Origin: Ricordea florida
Taxonomy: Eukaryota > Cnidaria > Anthozoa > Corallimorpharia > Ricordeidae
NCBI GenBank assembly: GCA_949710005.1
Contig: OX453272.1
Location: forward strand, 7,109,633 to 7,173,632
DNA: 64,000 nt
Direction: 5' to 3'
Shown here: positions 23,690 through 36,300 of the stretch, in pieces
Layout of the letters: every line of letters begins with the position of its first letter
How positions within the stretch are numbered: the first letter of the stretch is position 1
Notes under the pieces: generated by a model
The model's input: only the letters and a program-made list of their open reading frames with translations
Told to the model about the DNA's origin: nothing
Databases searched by the model: none
Position numbers and translations under genes: made by a program

Positions 23690-26600
23690 ATGGATCGTCT
23701 GTGGATTCTGACTGTTTTCTTCCTGTGTTTCTCCTGTGAACGCATTACAGGTTAGTCTTGAAGAGGGTCCTTAAGGGCTAAAAATGGGAACTGGGATTTT
23801 ACCTTTTTTCGAGCTAAGAAAATGAGTTTTACTGCATTGGGACTGGATATGACCAGTGTGAAGGGATTAATAATTTTGAAAATGGGAATGGGGTTTCTCT
23901 TCTTTCACGGTCTCAAAATCTTTTATCTGGCACAGCTTCCCGAGCGCGCCTATTTTTTGAAGATAAAAAATTCTCTATCAGTCGATCTCACCAGACGTAA
24001 AAAATTAGTGGTTTTCCCCTCCGTCTCGCAACTCAGTTCTACCAGGCTCCACACCAACGTGTCTTACGTTGTGTCAGTTTTTCATCTTAGTGGTTTGTTG
24101 TCGGGGGAAATGACATGCGTTTGTTTGCACGTGGAATCAAAAAGCGTCCGATTCGGGCGATTTTCATGCAAAATGGTCATCAAAATCATGCATTTTGCAG
24201 CAAACAGTGCAGTAATACACACAGAAAACTGCAAACTTCAGTTTAAATTGAACTGCAACCTGAGGTAATTACAAAAGATGATTGGCATTGAAGATTGAGC
24301 TGTGAAGTGGGGATTTGCGGACCATGCTGTAGAAATGTTTTATGTGGAGTTACAGTGAAGCAGGTAAACCCAAAACAGCGCCATTTGTATTGTGAACTAA
24401 TGATCAGATCGCAATGCTTTTTTATCCGTGTGATCCAGTAAGTGCCATCTTTTCAAAAAGAAACAATAAGCGGCAGCGTCTTTGAGAGCTCATTGTGTTC
24501 AAACGAAAGCTCAGCTCCTGCCTTTACAGGCAACACAGCTAATGACTTGGATAAAACTCCCAAAAAGCCAAGAAAGATCACTATAAAAAGAGTGGGAGTG
24601 AGTTGCCTTGAACTCTGCTCAAAACATGATATTCAGTGACTTCTTTGACCTCAGTAAAAGGAACTGTAGTCGGACCGATCACTCTTCCTTTTGCAATTGT
24701 ATGTAAAAAAAACTCGAGGTGCAATTCTTACAAGTATTCGTATTGGTTTTTTTGTACGGATTATTCAACAATAAAATAACCCACCACAACAGGTGATACA
24801 GGCGGGCCTCAAACTTTTTAGAGCAAGACTGGAATGTTTTCTTAAAATGTAATTTTGGAAGTGTTTAAAAACTTTTTTGAATATATTTTTTAATCATTTT
24901 AATCATTTTTAGATGTTAATAGTTATAACGATATTGTATATTCTCAATATTGTCACCATGTGTATCCAAATGTGTTTCTAATATCATATGTTATGTGTGT
25001 GTATCCAACGGCACAGTCAGTGCTTTTAGCTCATTATGGCCTGTTATGTGCATCAGTTTGCAAACAGCCACTGGAAATGGGGTTCAGTTCAGATTTGGTA
25101 ACTGGGATTTAGACCATAATTAGGCTGGGAATTGGGATCTGGACCAAAATTAGGCTGGGATTTACTACAAAGGTCTCTAAGCCGCACTATTTTCACATCT
25201 CTGATTAAACAACTATGTTTCTTGAGGAGGAAGAATAAAGTTTGCACTGCGTTGGAATTTCTTGCAGATGACGAATTACCAATATCAGGACCATGTTAAA
25301 GAGTCCATTATCTATCCAAAACGCCCACACTTTGATTAACTGTTTAACCTTTTTGTCGTGCTTTTTATTTTAGCCGTGATGAAAACAGGGAAGGGAATAT
25401 TAACAGTGACACCGGACAAGGAATTTGCATGCAAGGGTTTTCCGTTCTCCTCTAATTTCAACAGCGATAGTGTTCACGTTCAGTTGGGTTTATTGGGAGG
25501 CACGCACCAAGCTGCTGTCACCTGGTTTGAATCGGCATTTAAGAGTGGGTAAGTATTTAAAAACCTACCACATGTGATTTGTTTTTAATGTTGCGACACG
25601 AGTGTAGAATGTATGTACCGTCGTAAAAATGAAAACAATGCAGAACAGAAATACAGCATTATTAATACCTTTATTCTTCTTTATTCTTCTTCTTATTATT
25701 ATTATTATTTCCACATCGCTGTCGCCTAAATGTTCTCCAAAGACGTTTGTCTTTATTAAATGTGCACTTTGTCTTGTGATTATTCAATCTTAAAACTTTT
25801 GAATTGCAGCTAACAAAGAGTAAAAAGGGCAACACACCTCAAGATACAATTTAAACTATTTAGCTTTAGTTCTACGTTTGCTAATTTCAGTACTTCGTAA
25901 TATATGACACACGAGGGAGGAAGTTTAACAGAATTTTCATATGTGATCAGTAAAACGTGCAGGTCAATAGGATCGAACATCAATTCCTTGAATGCAATGT
26001 GCTGTTTTATAGCATTGCACGCCACAAGTACCTTTGCTAAGTTGGTTTTGGCATAGATAATTGCATCTCAATTACTGACCATTTGTGTAATTACAGATTT
26101 ACAGGCTGTGTAGCTACGTCTGGACCCATAGCAACCAGTAGAACCGTCAGTATTCAGTGGTTGGCATATGATGACCTACCCAGCTCTGGGGCCGCGGCAG
26201 TTCTGGAAGTACCGCTATGGACCACGGGTACAAAATGTGTTTCAATTGACATTACCTCCAAGGTATGCCGAGTAATTTAACGCTCGTTCAATTCGCTGCT
26301 CTCGCTTTGCTGGTCTTCTAATATTTCCCAGCGTGGTGTTAAGTGGAATAATGGAGTAATAAACACCCGAATACTCCTCTTCATCCCCGATCCTTAACTT
26401 CTGAAAAAAAAAAAAAACATCAAATGCACGCGTTGTCACTGAGGTAGTTTGTACATGCCGTTCTAGAGTTATACCGAGGTCCCATTCGTCTTCCTGACTG
26501 CAATCCATACCTCCCCACTGAAAAACAAACACGATGCTACCAGCGTATGGGCAGCGGAAGTTGCCAGGAATAGCTTCAAGGCATGCTTCAGGGAACTGAA

Positions 26601-29600
26601 AAACTTTGATGGTGTTCATCGTAAAGTAAAAGTGGTAAGTAAAGAAAATGCAACTGGAAAGTTTACAGAGACAAGACGTTTACCTTGAAATTAACGATTA
26701 ATATGTGGTTAACGTGCGTCACAAATGCTTTTAGATTTCCTATGAATCTGATTAAACTAGCTTTGGTTCGATTTTCTTTCTAGTTTCTATTTTTCGTGGT
26801 ACGTAAGGCTTAGACGAAAAAAATCTGGGTTGACCATAGATGCGGCTGATTTTAGCACTAAATTTTTAACTATAGTCAACTTGATTACCTATCTCTCTAT
26901 ACGTTTTGTTCTGCTTACGATGGTGAGTTGGAAATACTTCGACACTGTAAAAATATGCAATTTTGCACAAATTTTCATTTGACTTGTTATCATACATGGT
27001 ACTTCAGGATTGGCTGACTCTATCGAAAATGCCAGACTCGTGGACGGTGCCATACAGTGCAAAACTGGAATTTTGCAAGGTATGCTGTGCTTTGTTATAT
27101 CTCACCGAGAGGCTTGATCTTTATAATAATTGCTATTCTTTCAACCAATGGAATAACCTCTTCTATTTTAATTTCTGTGCTTTTATGAGTTGTTGTTTTG
27201 ATGTTGAAACTCCGTTGTCAGGTGGTAAAGTTTCCAAGCGAGTTTTATGAGGAACCAAACGTTATCACAACGGCCCGTCACGTCAACAAAGTCATCAAAA
27301 CAGACAACAACGCCATCACAGAATGGATCGAGGTACGTCCAACGATGTAGTACTGTTAGTGTTTTGTTATTCATTTGTGATCAAACCATGCAGTGTGACG
27401 TTTCTTTGGAGAGCTACTGATAAGTACCTTACTATAATGAGGCACTGCTTTGTCATGGTACAGATTTGTTCTAACTTATTCATTAGTCCATCTAATTACC
27501 ATGCAATTAGACGAACAGTCCTGTACTGTGCTACTGAATAACTGTTGGCGTTGTGTTCTCCCGGTCTCTTTTGTCTTACAGAAAACGAATAAAACAGAGT
27601 TTGAACTTTGTTTAAAAGACATACAACGTTACGATGGCCCACATGACGCTGTTGTTATAAACTTGATGGCTGTAGGATGTGAGTACCTTGACCTTTCTTG
27701 TGCAACATACCATTTTCCAGTTGCGTGCTCAGTGACCTGGCCAAAATTGAACTTATGCTGGTCTTGACATTTTTTTTAATGCTCTTCTTAAGTAAATAAG
27801 ATGGTTTGGACATGAAATACGGGCAGGTTTGTGGGCGCATTTGTTCTTATTTCAATAATGCCACAAGGAAACCTCTACTGAAAACGTCAGCAACATCTTA
27901 TACTTGCCCCAGCACAGGTTAAGGGCTTATTTTTAGCCTATAGCGCCCTATTACAATGCTATAAGTATCCTATACTAATTCATCGGTGAATAGGTCAAGC
28001 CCTGATTCAATGATCTATTTGTATTGTAATAAGCCATTAGATTCCAAGAGCATATGGAAGTACAAGACTCCTAGAAACTGCATTGAAAATCAATCATTGA
28101 TCGCTAAAACCTATGAGAAAAGATAGTCATAAAGGCAGTTAAATTCACTTTAAACATTGCTGTCAAAGAGGATGAATTTGCTTGAGGAGGAATTAAAGGA
28201 ATTCTCAACAATTTAGGAATAAGATATCTAACATAGTATAGCTATGTATATATAGCTATATGACTATGAAACAGACTGGAAAGAGTGTATACAACACCGG
28301 ACGTGCACCAGTTCTTCCTCCTATTTAGCTATGTAAATAAAGCAAATCTGACCGGCCCACTTTCCTTCATTAAAAAAATCTGCAGTAAATACTAGGCATC
28401 AAAAAGATGTAACTCAGAACACGTCATCCAGCCAGTAAGGGAGAATTTCCACGTCTCAGTTGCATATACAAGTACCGTAATGATTCGATTTAGCGCCCGG
28501 GGCGGTTATTTACTTTTAGCACCCCAAGAGAGGGCGCTTATTCGGGACAGGGCGCTTATTCGAGACAGGGCGCTTATTTATTTTTTTATGAAACAACCAA
28601 ATATTCAAAACAAAACTTTAATAAATATTAAAATAACTCGCAACAACAGAAACTGTAACAGTAACAAATTGATAAAAGTTCAGTTACTTTTCAAAGAACT
28701 GTTCATTTTAGCAGTAAATATATACATGTACGGTACGGTGAATGTTCATGAGTTTATCTACGGTAACTAACAATAACAGAACCTGTAACAGTGACAAATC
28801 GGATCGGGGCGCTTATGAGAATAGGGACGCTTATTAGAATAGGGGCGCTTGTAAGAATGGGGCGCTTATTAGAATGGAGACGCTTATTGGAATAGGGGCG
28901 CTTACTGACAAAAACACATTCGAAGGAGGGCGCTTATTCGGAAGGGGGCGCTTATTAGAAGGAGGGCGCTAAATCGAATCATTACGGTACTTTAATTTGC
29001 CTTCCGTGTAGATTATCATCCCTGTACCGGCAAGACATGTCTTAACTATGCCGTGTGTGAAGCAACCTCAGCTACAACTTACGACTGTAAATGCAAAGTT
29101 TGTAAAGACGAAGTCTCCAACCCTGTCTGTGACAACAACGATGTTACACACAAAAGCCTTTGTGAGTTTCAATATATGGTTTGTACGAAGCAGGAGAACC
29201 CAGGCATCAAACACTACGGAGGTTGTAAACGTAAGTTACTGACTGAGGACTTTATGTTTGAAATTTCCGGGGCCAGAAATTGCGTTCCTCCACCAAATTA
29301 CACAACGACACTATAGGAGCTAGTGAAGGTAAAAGATTATCTCAGTTAGGCAAGAAAAAAAAAACATAAGATGTATTTATTGCACACAATTGAAAAACTG
29401 CAAAACGTTAAGAAAATTTCACGTTACGAAATTGTCATGTTGTAATTTCCATTTTAGTTATGGGCTTTCTTAAACTAAACTGTGCGAATATTTACTTCGC
29501 AATTTCTCTTTTTTCCATCCGCTGGCCGTAAATTCAACTTCGTCAGAAAGCTACCGTTAAATCCAAATGTCTGTTTTAATAGCTCGTGTATGGCATAATT

Positions 29601-32600
29601 GTTTTGTGGACAAACAGGTTTCTTTTAATGTGACGAGGTTATTATCATAATATTCTGCAGCATTTATCCTTGAACGTGGTCGTGTTGTTCTCCGTCTCAA
29701 TACCACTGATGTGCTATGCAGAGCAGTTTTCTACACAAACAAAACTTTTGAAGCTTCCCGAGGAATAGTTCACGTTCAAACTTCCATCAACTACTTTAAC
29801 TACACTGGAAACATGATTCACGATGCCGCAGTAAACTGGGTAGAGAACGCCCGTTTAACAGACTTCGAGGTGTGTGCGCTTAAAGCAGGAAGGGCAGAAC
29901 GCTTTACACCAGACGGAGGGCTCACTTTTATTGATTACATTGCGTATCAAGAATCTCCCGTGGGGGCAGTGGCCGGTCAGCTTAACATGTCTCAATGGTG
30001 GGACGGTACTACGTGTCAAGATGTTACATTTCCGGTGAGTAGATGCCATCGTCATCGCCTTAAGAGCGCCACGGGTTTGTCAGTAATTCTAGTTATACTG
30101 ATGAGTGTTGCCCTGATAAAACAAAGTCTCTGACTTACTTACTGCCTTTACTATCATTCTAGCGTCTCGCTACCCTTTTCAATGGTGTAAATGGTTCGCT
30201 CATTGGAGCCTTAATAGTTGTTTGTCGAGTTCCATTAACGGGGTGTAGGTTGTTTTTAGAACACCTGTGAATAACCGACGATTGCATAATCTGAGCGGAG
30301 GTCATCTTCGTAGTCAACTAAGTTGCGTGTCGTCAGGTGGTGGTATTCATATCTTTTTTAAACGGCTTGATTGGCCGTGTAAGTCATGATGTCAATGGAC
30401 ACGCAAATACCTTGTAAAGACCATATGATCGCGCTATAGCATGTGAAAAACTCACAAAGGACCACCTAAACCTTAAGACACTAATTCGAACGAACACAAT
30501 ACCCACTAACGCTCCTTTAAATAAAACTGTTCTGTTTACAACCTAAAGCCAACAACGGGTCACCCATTTCTTTGCAGCAAAGCTTTGTACAGGTTCCCTA
30601 CGTCTTACTGACCGCTGAACACAAGGTTCTAAATCAGAAGCATGACGCAGCCACGGTCTGGGCTGAGAATGTCAAAGCTGACAGCTTCAAGGCTTGTCTG
30701 AGAGAAATGCAGAACTTTGACGGCCTACACAAAAACATCAAAGTGGTAAACAGCAATTATTAAAGTTAAGCATCATGGATTAGATTCTTCATAGACTGAA
30801 TAATGCCATCAACTAGAAACTGCGTATGAAGTGAATATGCTTACCCCTCCTCCCCCCTCCCTAAAAAAACAACAACAAACTTATCATTGTGCAATATACA
30901 GGACTATGTGAGATTTATATTATTCAAGGGCTACAAATCGTTAGCCATTAAGTCTCGGTCATTCATAGAATATCATAGACTATCCCTAGAAGACGGGACA
31001 CGGGGTAATACCGGTGAATATGTACCGACACACGAAACGTAGGAGTGCATGACATTCACCAGTATCTACCGAACCTAAGGGCTTACTTGCTTAGATGTTT
31101 TCCATTTTGATTAAATGCCATTTCATTTCTTAGCAAAATCTTTCTTCAAAAAGTTAAAGTACGGGATGCCCAATTTCGGTTTCCGTGCCAAGACGGTATA
31201 CGCTGGTATCGGCAAGTCTAAGATCCTGAGTAAATTGTCAGCTTAAGGTTTAACATTTATTTTCTTAAATAAAAAACCACCTAATAATTTCTTGTCACAA
31301 TTTTGGCAGTTCCATAGCCACAAAGACGAAAAACAAAGCATTTGCATTGCCACAATCACTTTTAGATTATAATATAGAATTTTCCAAATAATGAGTGATC
31401 TACATTTTGTGTTTAAATGTAGTCATAACAACACCCTCAACACATAGTAAGAGAATTTAACCATGTATATTATCTCAGGCATCATTTTTTCAAGCTATGG
31501 TCCTGAGCAAGAGTTTTAAAACATGGATGTCATTCCCTCCCTAGAACTGGTTTGCATATGAAACTCTCCCAGATAAAATGCTCGCTGAGAGACGAACCCT
31601 TCAGTTCCCGAACGATGAACTTCCCAAACCTGAAAATCACAATTCTTACTGTCAGGTATGGCATTCCTTAAATTTGATTTGGTCTGAACCTTAGACCATC
31701 GTGCGAAGTAAAATAAAATATTTACTGTTCTTACTTAGCTGGGAGCTCTTGATCATTTTTTCTTCCTTTAGCTCACGCACGCAAAAGTGGCCAACAACCC
31801 AGAGTAGCAACAATGCAGTTGCAATCAGCGCTACCATGGTCACAAACATGATATGGCTGTTCGCCCGTTTAATAACTCGATAATTGGTTAATAACTTGTG
31901 TATATTTACTCAATCTTACTGTATGGATAGTCTTAGCCCAAGGCACAATGTGTTTATTAACTTTGATTTGATTCATTCGTTTGTTACTAATTTCACAGAA
32001 GCCTGAAACATTTTCCTTTCGTACCAGAATCTAGCTTTTAACAAAGCCTACACCAGCACACCCACAGTGATCGTGTCAGCGTCCCACAGTTCACTGACGC
32101 AAGGTCTTGCACCTGATTATAACAGCATTGCATCATGGGTAGAGGTAAGAGTTAAACCGCGGGTAGTAAGTAAGAGATGCAGTAGATACTAAAGAACATG
32201 AAGAGTGAGGCAGAATGATCTCCACTGCTGAGTTGAATCGCCTTTTTGAAACATTACGGTTTAAATCGTTTGACATAAGGCTTAGAATACTTACAGCTAA
32301 ACGTATTTGTGCACATCGGTAGCTTCTTTCTTAACGTTGTAAATGTCAGATTTTCTAACTACGAATTTGCACTGACAACTTTAATTACTTGTAGTCTTGC
32401 TAACTGAACTAGTGAATGACTTAATCACGACTTTATTTATTACCAGTCGCTTCATGGGCACCTGCAACTTTATTTAGGCTTCAATTCCTTAAGCCGTAAC
32501 AGAATTCCTTCCTCAAACTTTAACTTTTCAACACTTTCCCCAATCTGCCGCATGAAGAGAAAGGTGCCGGTTTTTTTTTTACTGTGGCGTGCTTAGAGAG

Positions 32601-32836
32601 CGGTGAACAATTTCTGATATGGAAAAGAATTCACCTCTATATTATGTACATATATATAAATTTACTTCATCTATAGCGGTTCTTATCTTATTCTTTAAAT
32701 TCTTATTCTTCTAGTAATTGTTATCTCACGATATCTTTTGACCAGGAAATCGGGATAAGTGACTGTAATATCTGCATCAAGGAACTCCAGAACTCCAACG
32801 GCTACGATCCGGTGAACGTCAATGTTCTTATAATCG
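23690..32836 (+). CDS. Secreted protein with six H-type-lectin-like domains and a Kazal domain, 3' end lost
   Basis: Thirteen exons join in frame: 23690-23750, 25374-25548, 26097-26262, 26467-26634, 27008-27079, 27222-27332, 27582-27678, 29012-29230, 29661-30034, 30578-30745, 31545-31655, 32028-32144 and 32746-32836, about 643 residues. Exon 1 is a signal peptide (MDRLWILTVFFLCFSC). Most following exons form H-type-lectin-like units. Their marks are a P-x-V-x-L-T-A-x-H strand, a DA-x-VW-x-E-x-V segment, SF-x-AC, FDG-x-H and NW-x-AY. Three such units are followed by a cysteine-rich follistatin/Kazal-like exon (CKVCKDEVSNPVCDNN), then three more units. The H-lectin family binds sugars such as GalNAc in snails and amoebae; Kazal domains inhibit proteases. 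The protein is probably extracellular. The last exon ends at a phase-1 donor (GTACGC) with no matching exon downstream: a BEL element and the inverted-duplication junction follow, so the 3' end is missing or displaced. Confidence 0.75.
28471..28991. mobile_element. MITE with 28-base inverted ends and GGGCGCTTATT tandem core
   Basis: AGTACCGTAATGATTCGATT... at the left is the exact complement of the right end ...AATCGAATCATTACGGTACT. Just inside each end, short units of the type GGGCGCTTATTAGAATAG repeat several times. It lies in the intron between the lectin exon ending 27678 and the Kazal exon starting 29012. No coding capacity. Confidence 0.8.
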
Positions 32837-33087
32837 GTACGCAAAATTTATTTCATTTAATTTAGTATTTTTACACTGGTGTGCTCACAGTCTGATATGA
32901 TTGATATAGATACTTTCTTCCTTTCCATATCAATCATTCGAGGCTACTTTTTTTGTCAAGCTCGAATGTCCGTGTGCGAAGTTCATGCAGAAAATAGCTA
33001 TTGATGTTGTTGCTGACTTTCCACAACCTGAGCAAAATTCAAGATGACACTCAAGTTCTCCACAGTAGTTCTTTTCAGTGCTACGCG

Positions 33088-33284
33088 TGTTCTGAAGACT
33101 TACCAGTCCCCCCTGCGGTTATAATATTATATGACAAAAAGCTGAGCATGCGCGTGGTTCTTTGGTGCCACGAGGTCGGTAGAGCCGCCATTTGTTTTCG
33201 TTCGGTGGCAAAATAAAAGTTGAAATTTCCAGTGTGTTCTTTAGTTGTTGATGAACGAAAGCCCAGCAGTCACCCGGAAGAACA
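33088..33284 (+). repeat. 5' LTR of BEL copy 1
   Basis: 197 bases, TG...CA ends, identical in every base to the 3' LTR at 39359-39555. Confidence 0.95.
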
Positions 33285-33288
33285 TTTT

Positions 33289-33299
33289 TGGTAGCAGAG
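33289..33299 (+). other. Primer-binding site of BEL copy 1
   Basis: TGGTAGCAGAG starts four bases after the 5' LTR. It is complementary to the 3' end of animal initiator methionine tRNA including the CCA tail, which is the likely primer for minus-strand synthesis. Confidence 0.7.
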
Positions 33300-33391
33300 C
33301 GAGGTTGCAAATGGTGAACCGCTGGAATTCAAGAATTATTTGAGATCGACGTTCGATATTTACGACCAGTTTGTGTTGTGTGCCCCGATCG

Positions 33392-36300
33392 ATGGAGAAA
33401 CTCAAGTGCGAAAAGGCGAAGGCCAAAGGAGCTTACACGCGAACCAGAACGAGACTGTTGATGTTGATGGAAGGAGGCTTATCTCCGAAAGTTAAAGTTA
33501 TGGAAGCCTTGGATTTTGTTTCGGTCGCTTTCGAAACGGTCGTCGAAGCCTGTGTGCGGCTTGAGTCACATTACGAAATCGCTGGCGACTTGGATAAACT
33601 TAGAGCTGTATCTTTGGAGGTAGAGGCTGTGGAAGAAAATTTTAACGAAATTGAGGAGTTAGTTAGAGGATATCTGAACAGCAGTTCGAGTCAATGTGGT
33701 GTTTTAAACAGTTCCAAATCAGCAGCCGCTGAAGAGCTTATGATAAAGGAGCAGACTGATCGGATCAAGGAGGAAATTAGTAGGCGTGAGTTGGAGCTTA
33801 GTCAAGTGGCACAAGACCTGGAAAAAACGTACGAGGAATGCCAGAAAAAGCTGAATGAGAGAATTCGCAGAGGAAAATTGCAGGTGGAGCGAGGTCAGAA
33901 AAATGGGGCTCGTAATCTGATGGAAGGATTGGAAGGACAAGTCAGTGACACGCAGGTGCTAGGACAGTCCACAAGGGAAACAGGTACTGCCCCAGGGTCT
34001 CAGATTACTGCAGAGGCACCCATTCCAGGTGGGCCCTGTATTTCCTCAACATCAAAATTGCACATGTCAACATCCACACCTGTCAACAGTATGGCTGCAC
34101 TATCTTCACCAGTAAGTGGAGTTGTTTATTCTTTTACCCCCTTTGTGCCTGAAGGCTCAGTGCCTCAGATGTCCACAGTGGTTTATCCACCTCAATCTCA
34201 GCACCATCCCATAAATCCACTTGCAAATTCAGGTCAGACCATCCCAGTTGGATCATCTGCTTTACCACCACCAGCTTCATATAATTCTAATGTAATGGCA
34301 TCTGGAACCCCCAGTGTGGTACCATGTATGTCAAGTGGCAATCAAAGTCAATCAACCCCTGAAGCCAGCCAACCATCATACCCTTACCATGACAAGATCA
34401 ATGTTGATTCTGCAGCCCTCAAGAGAGTAAGCATTCCTAAGTTTTCTGGTAATAAGAAGCAGTATGGGGCTTGGAAGGCAGTATTTTACTCATGTGTTGA
34501 TCGAGCAAGAGCCACACCAGAATACAAGTTGTTAAGATTGCGTGAATGCCTCCAGGATGAAGCATTAAAAGTAATCGAGCATCTTGGCCATTCAGCCACA
34601 GCCTATGAAGTAGCCAAGTCACGACTGGACCGCAAATATGGTGGGAAGCGGCGAGCTCTCACACTTCGTCTCGAAGAGTTGGATGCCTTTAAACAAATAA
34701 GAGAAGGGAATGAGAAGGACCTGGAGAGGTTTGCTGAGCTCTTGGAAGCATTAGTCGTAAACTTAACAGATGCCAGTCAAGAAGCAGAACTTGGGAGTGG
34801 ATCGCTCTATATCTCTCTCCAACGCAAGTTCAACAAGAGTCTTCTTGCAAAGTACAAGCAATGGATTTTCGATAGTGGTGAGAGTGAAAGTGTTACAGCA
34901 TTGAGAGAATTCGTTGACCGTGAGTCAGAGTTTATGACAATAGCTTCCGAAACAATAGTAGGTGCCATTAAAGATGGGCCCAAGAGGGAGAGAACATTCT
35001 TAGCTGAAGACCGAAGCTCCAAGAGGAAACCTGTGAGGAAGTGCAAGGTCTGCAAAGGACCCCATAGTCTCTGGAATTGTGAAGGTTTTAAGAAGCTAGC
35101 AGTAAGCAACCGGTGGAATATTGCAAAGGAGCATAAATTGTGTTTTAGATGTCTAAGCGATGGACATCGTGGGGATACGTGTTTGTGGAACAAAGTCTGT
35201 GGGATAAATGGGTGTCAGTCTCGCCATCACCGAATGCTTCATGAGGACCGTGTGGCAAGAGTAGAAACACAAGCAGAAGTTGGAGTGGAGTCATCAAGTG
35301 CATCAACAAGCAGCTGTACCAGAGAAGGGGAGATAAGTGAGAGAACCCATTCGACCACCACTGGAGAAGAACCTATTCTGTCCACCAGATTCATGGCACT
35401 GAGAACTATTCCTGTTTATTTGAGCAATGGGAAAAGAAGAGTTAAAGTAAATGCTCTCTTGGATGATGCAAGCAGCAAAAGTTACTTGAACAGTGATGTT
35501 GCAGCGGAACTTGAACTTGAAGGAAGCCCACATGAACTAACTGTTAAGGTATTGAATGACAAGCAAGAGAGGTTTCAAACTACTCTTGTGGAATTTAGGA
35601 TCACCAGTTTAAGTGGAGAATTGTCCAAGGAAGTCTCAGCCTATACAGCTGAAAGAGTTACAGGAAACATGGAAGTGGTGGATTGGAGGAAGTACCGCAC
35701 TAAATGGGGACATCTGAAAGATATCAAGTTTCCTCAAGTGGGACCCCGTACCATGGTAGATTTGCTTATTGGCGTGGATCATGCTGACTTGCTGTACTCA
35801 CTGAAGGATGTGAAGGGGCTACCAGGAGAGCCCATTGCTAGGCTGACCCCACTAGGGTGGACTTGTATTGGCAATCCAGAAGTGAACTCAGAGAGAACCC
35901 AGACCAATTTTACCTTCTTCCTGAATGATTCGGACAGACTAAACAGCCTTGTTCGTCGGTACTGGGACATAGAAGAGCCTATATGTATAGAGAATTGTAT
36001 TGTCAATCCAGACGAGAAGTTTGCAAAGGACACAGTTGCTAACTCTTTGACCTATGACAATGGACGCTACGCTATTGGAATGCCTTGGAAACGCAACAAA
36101 AGTTCATTGCCCAACAATTACAGTATGGCACTGCACCGTTTGCAGAACACTGAGAAGAAGTTACAAAGATCACCTGAGCTTGCTGAGGTTTACACTAAAA
36201 TATTGCAAACGTATGAGAAAGAGGGATACATCCACAAGGTCCCTCGTAAAGGGAGAGAGCCTGATCAACTCTGGTACCTACCTCACTTCCCTGTGTTACG

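Noticed and set aside
23822..24268. 148-codon frame in intron 1 of the lectin gene
   Set aside because: No splice phase match to neighbouring exons and no domain; flanked by repeated GGGAACTGGGAT-type strings, so probably repeat-derived.
24442..24639. Frame with a basic KTPKKPRKITIKR stretch
   Set aside because: Looks protein-like, but has no partner exon or recognised family; possibly a transposon remnant. Too weak to annotate.
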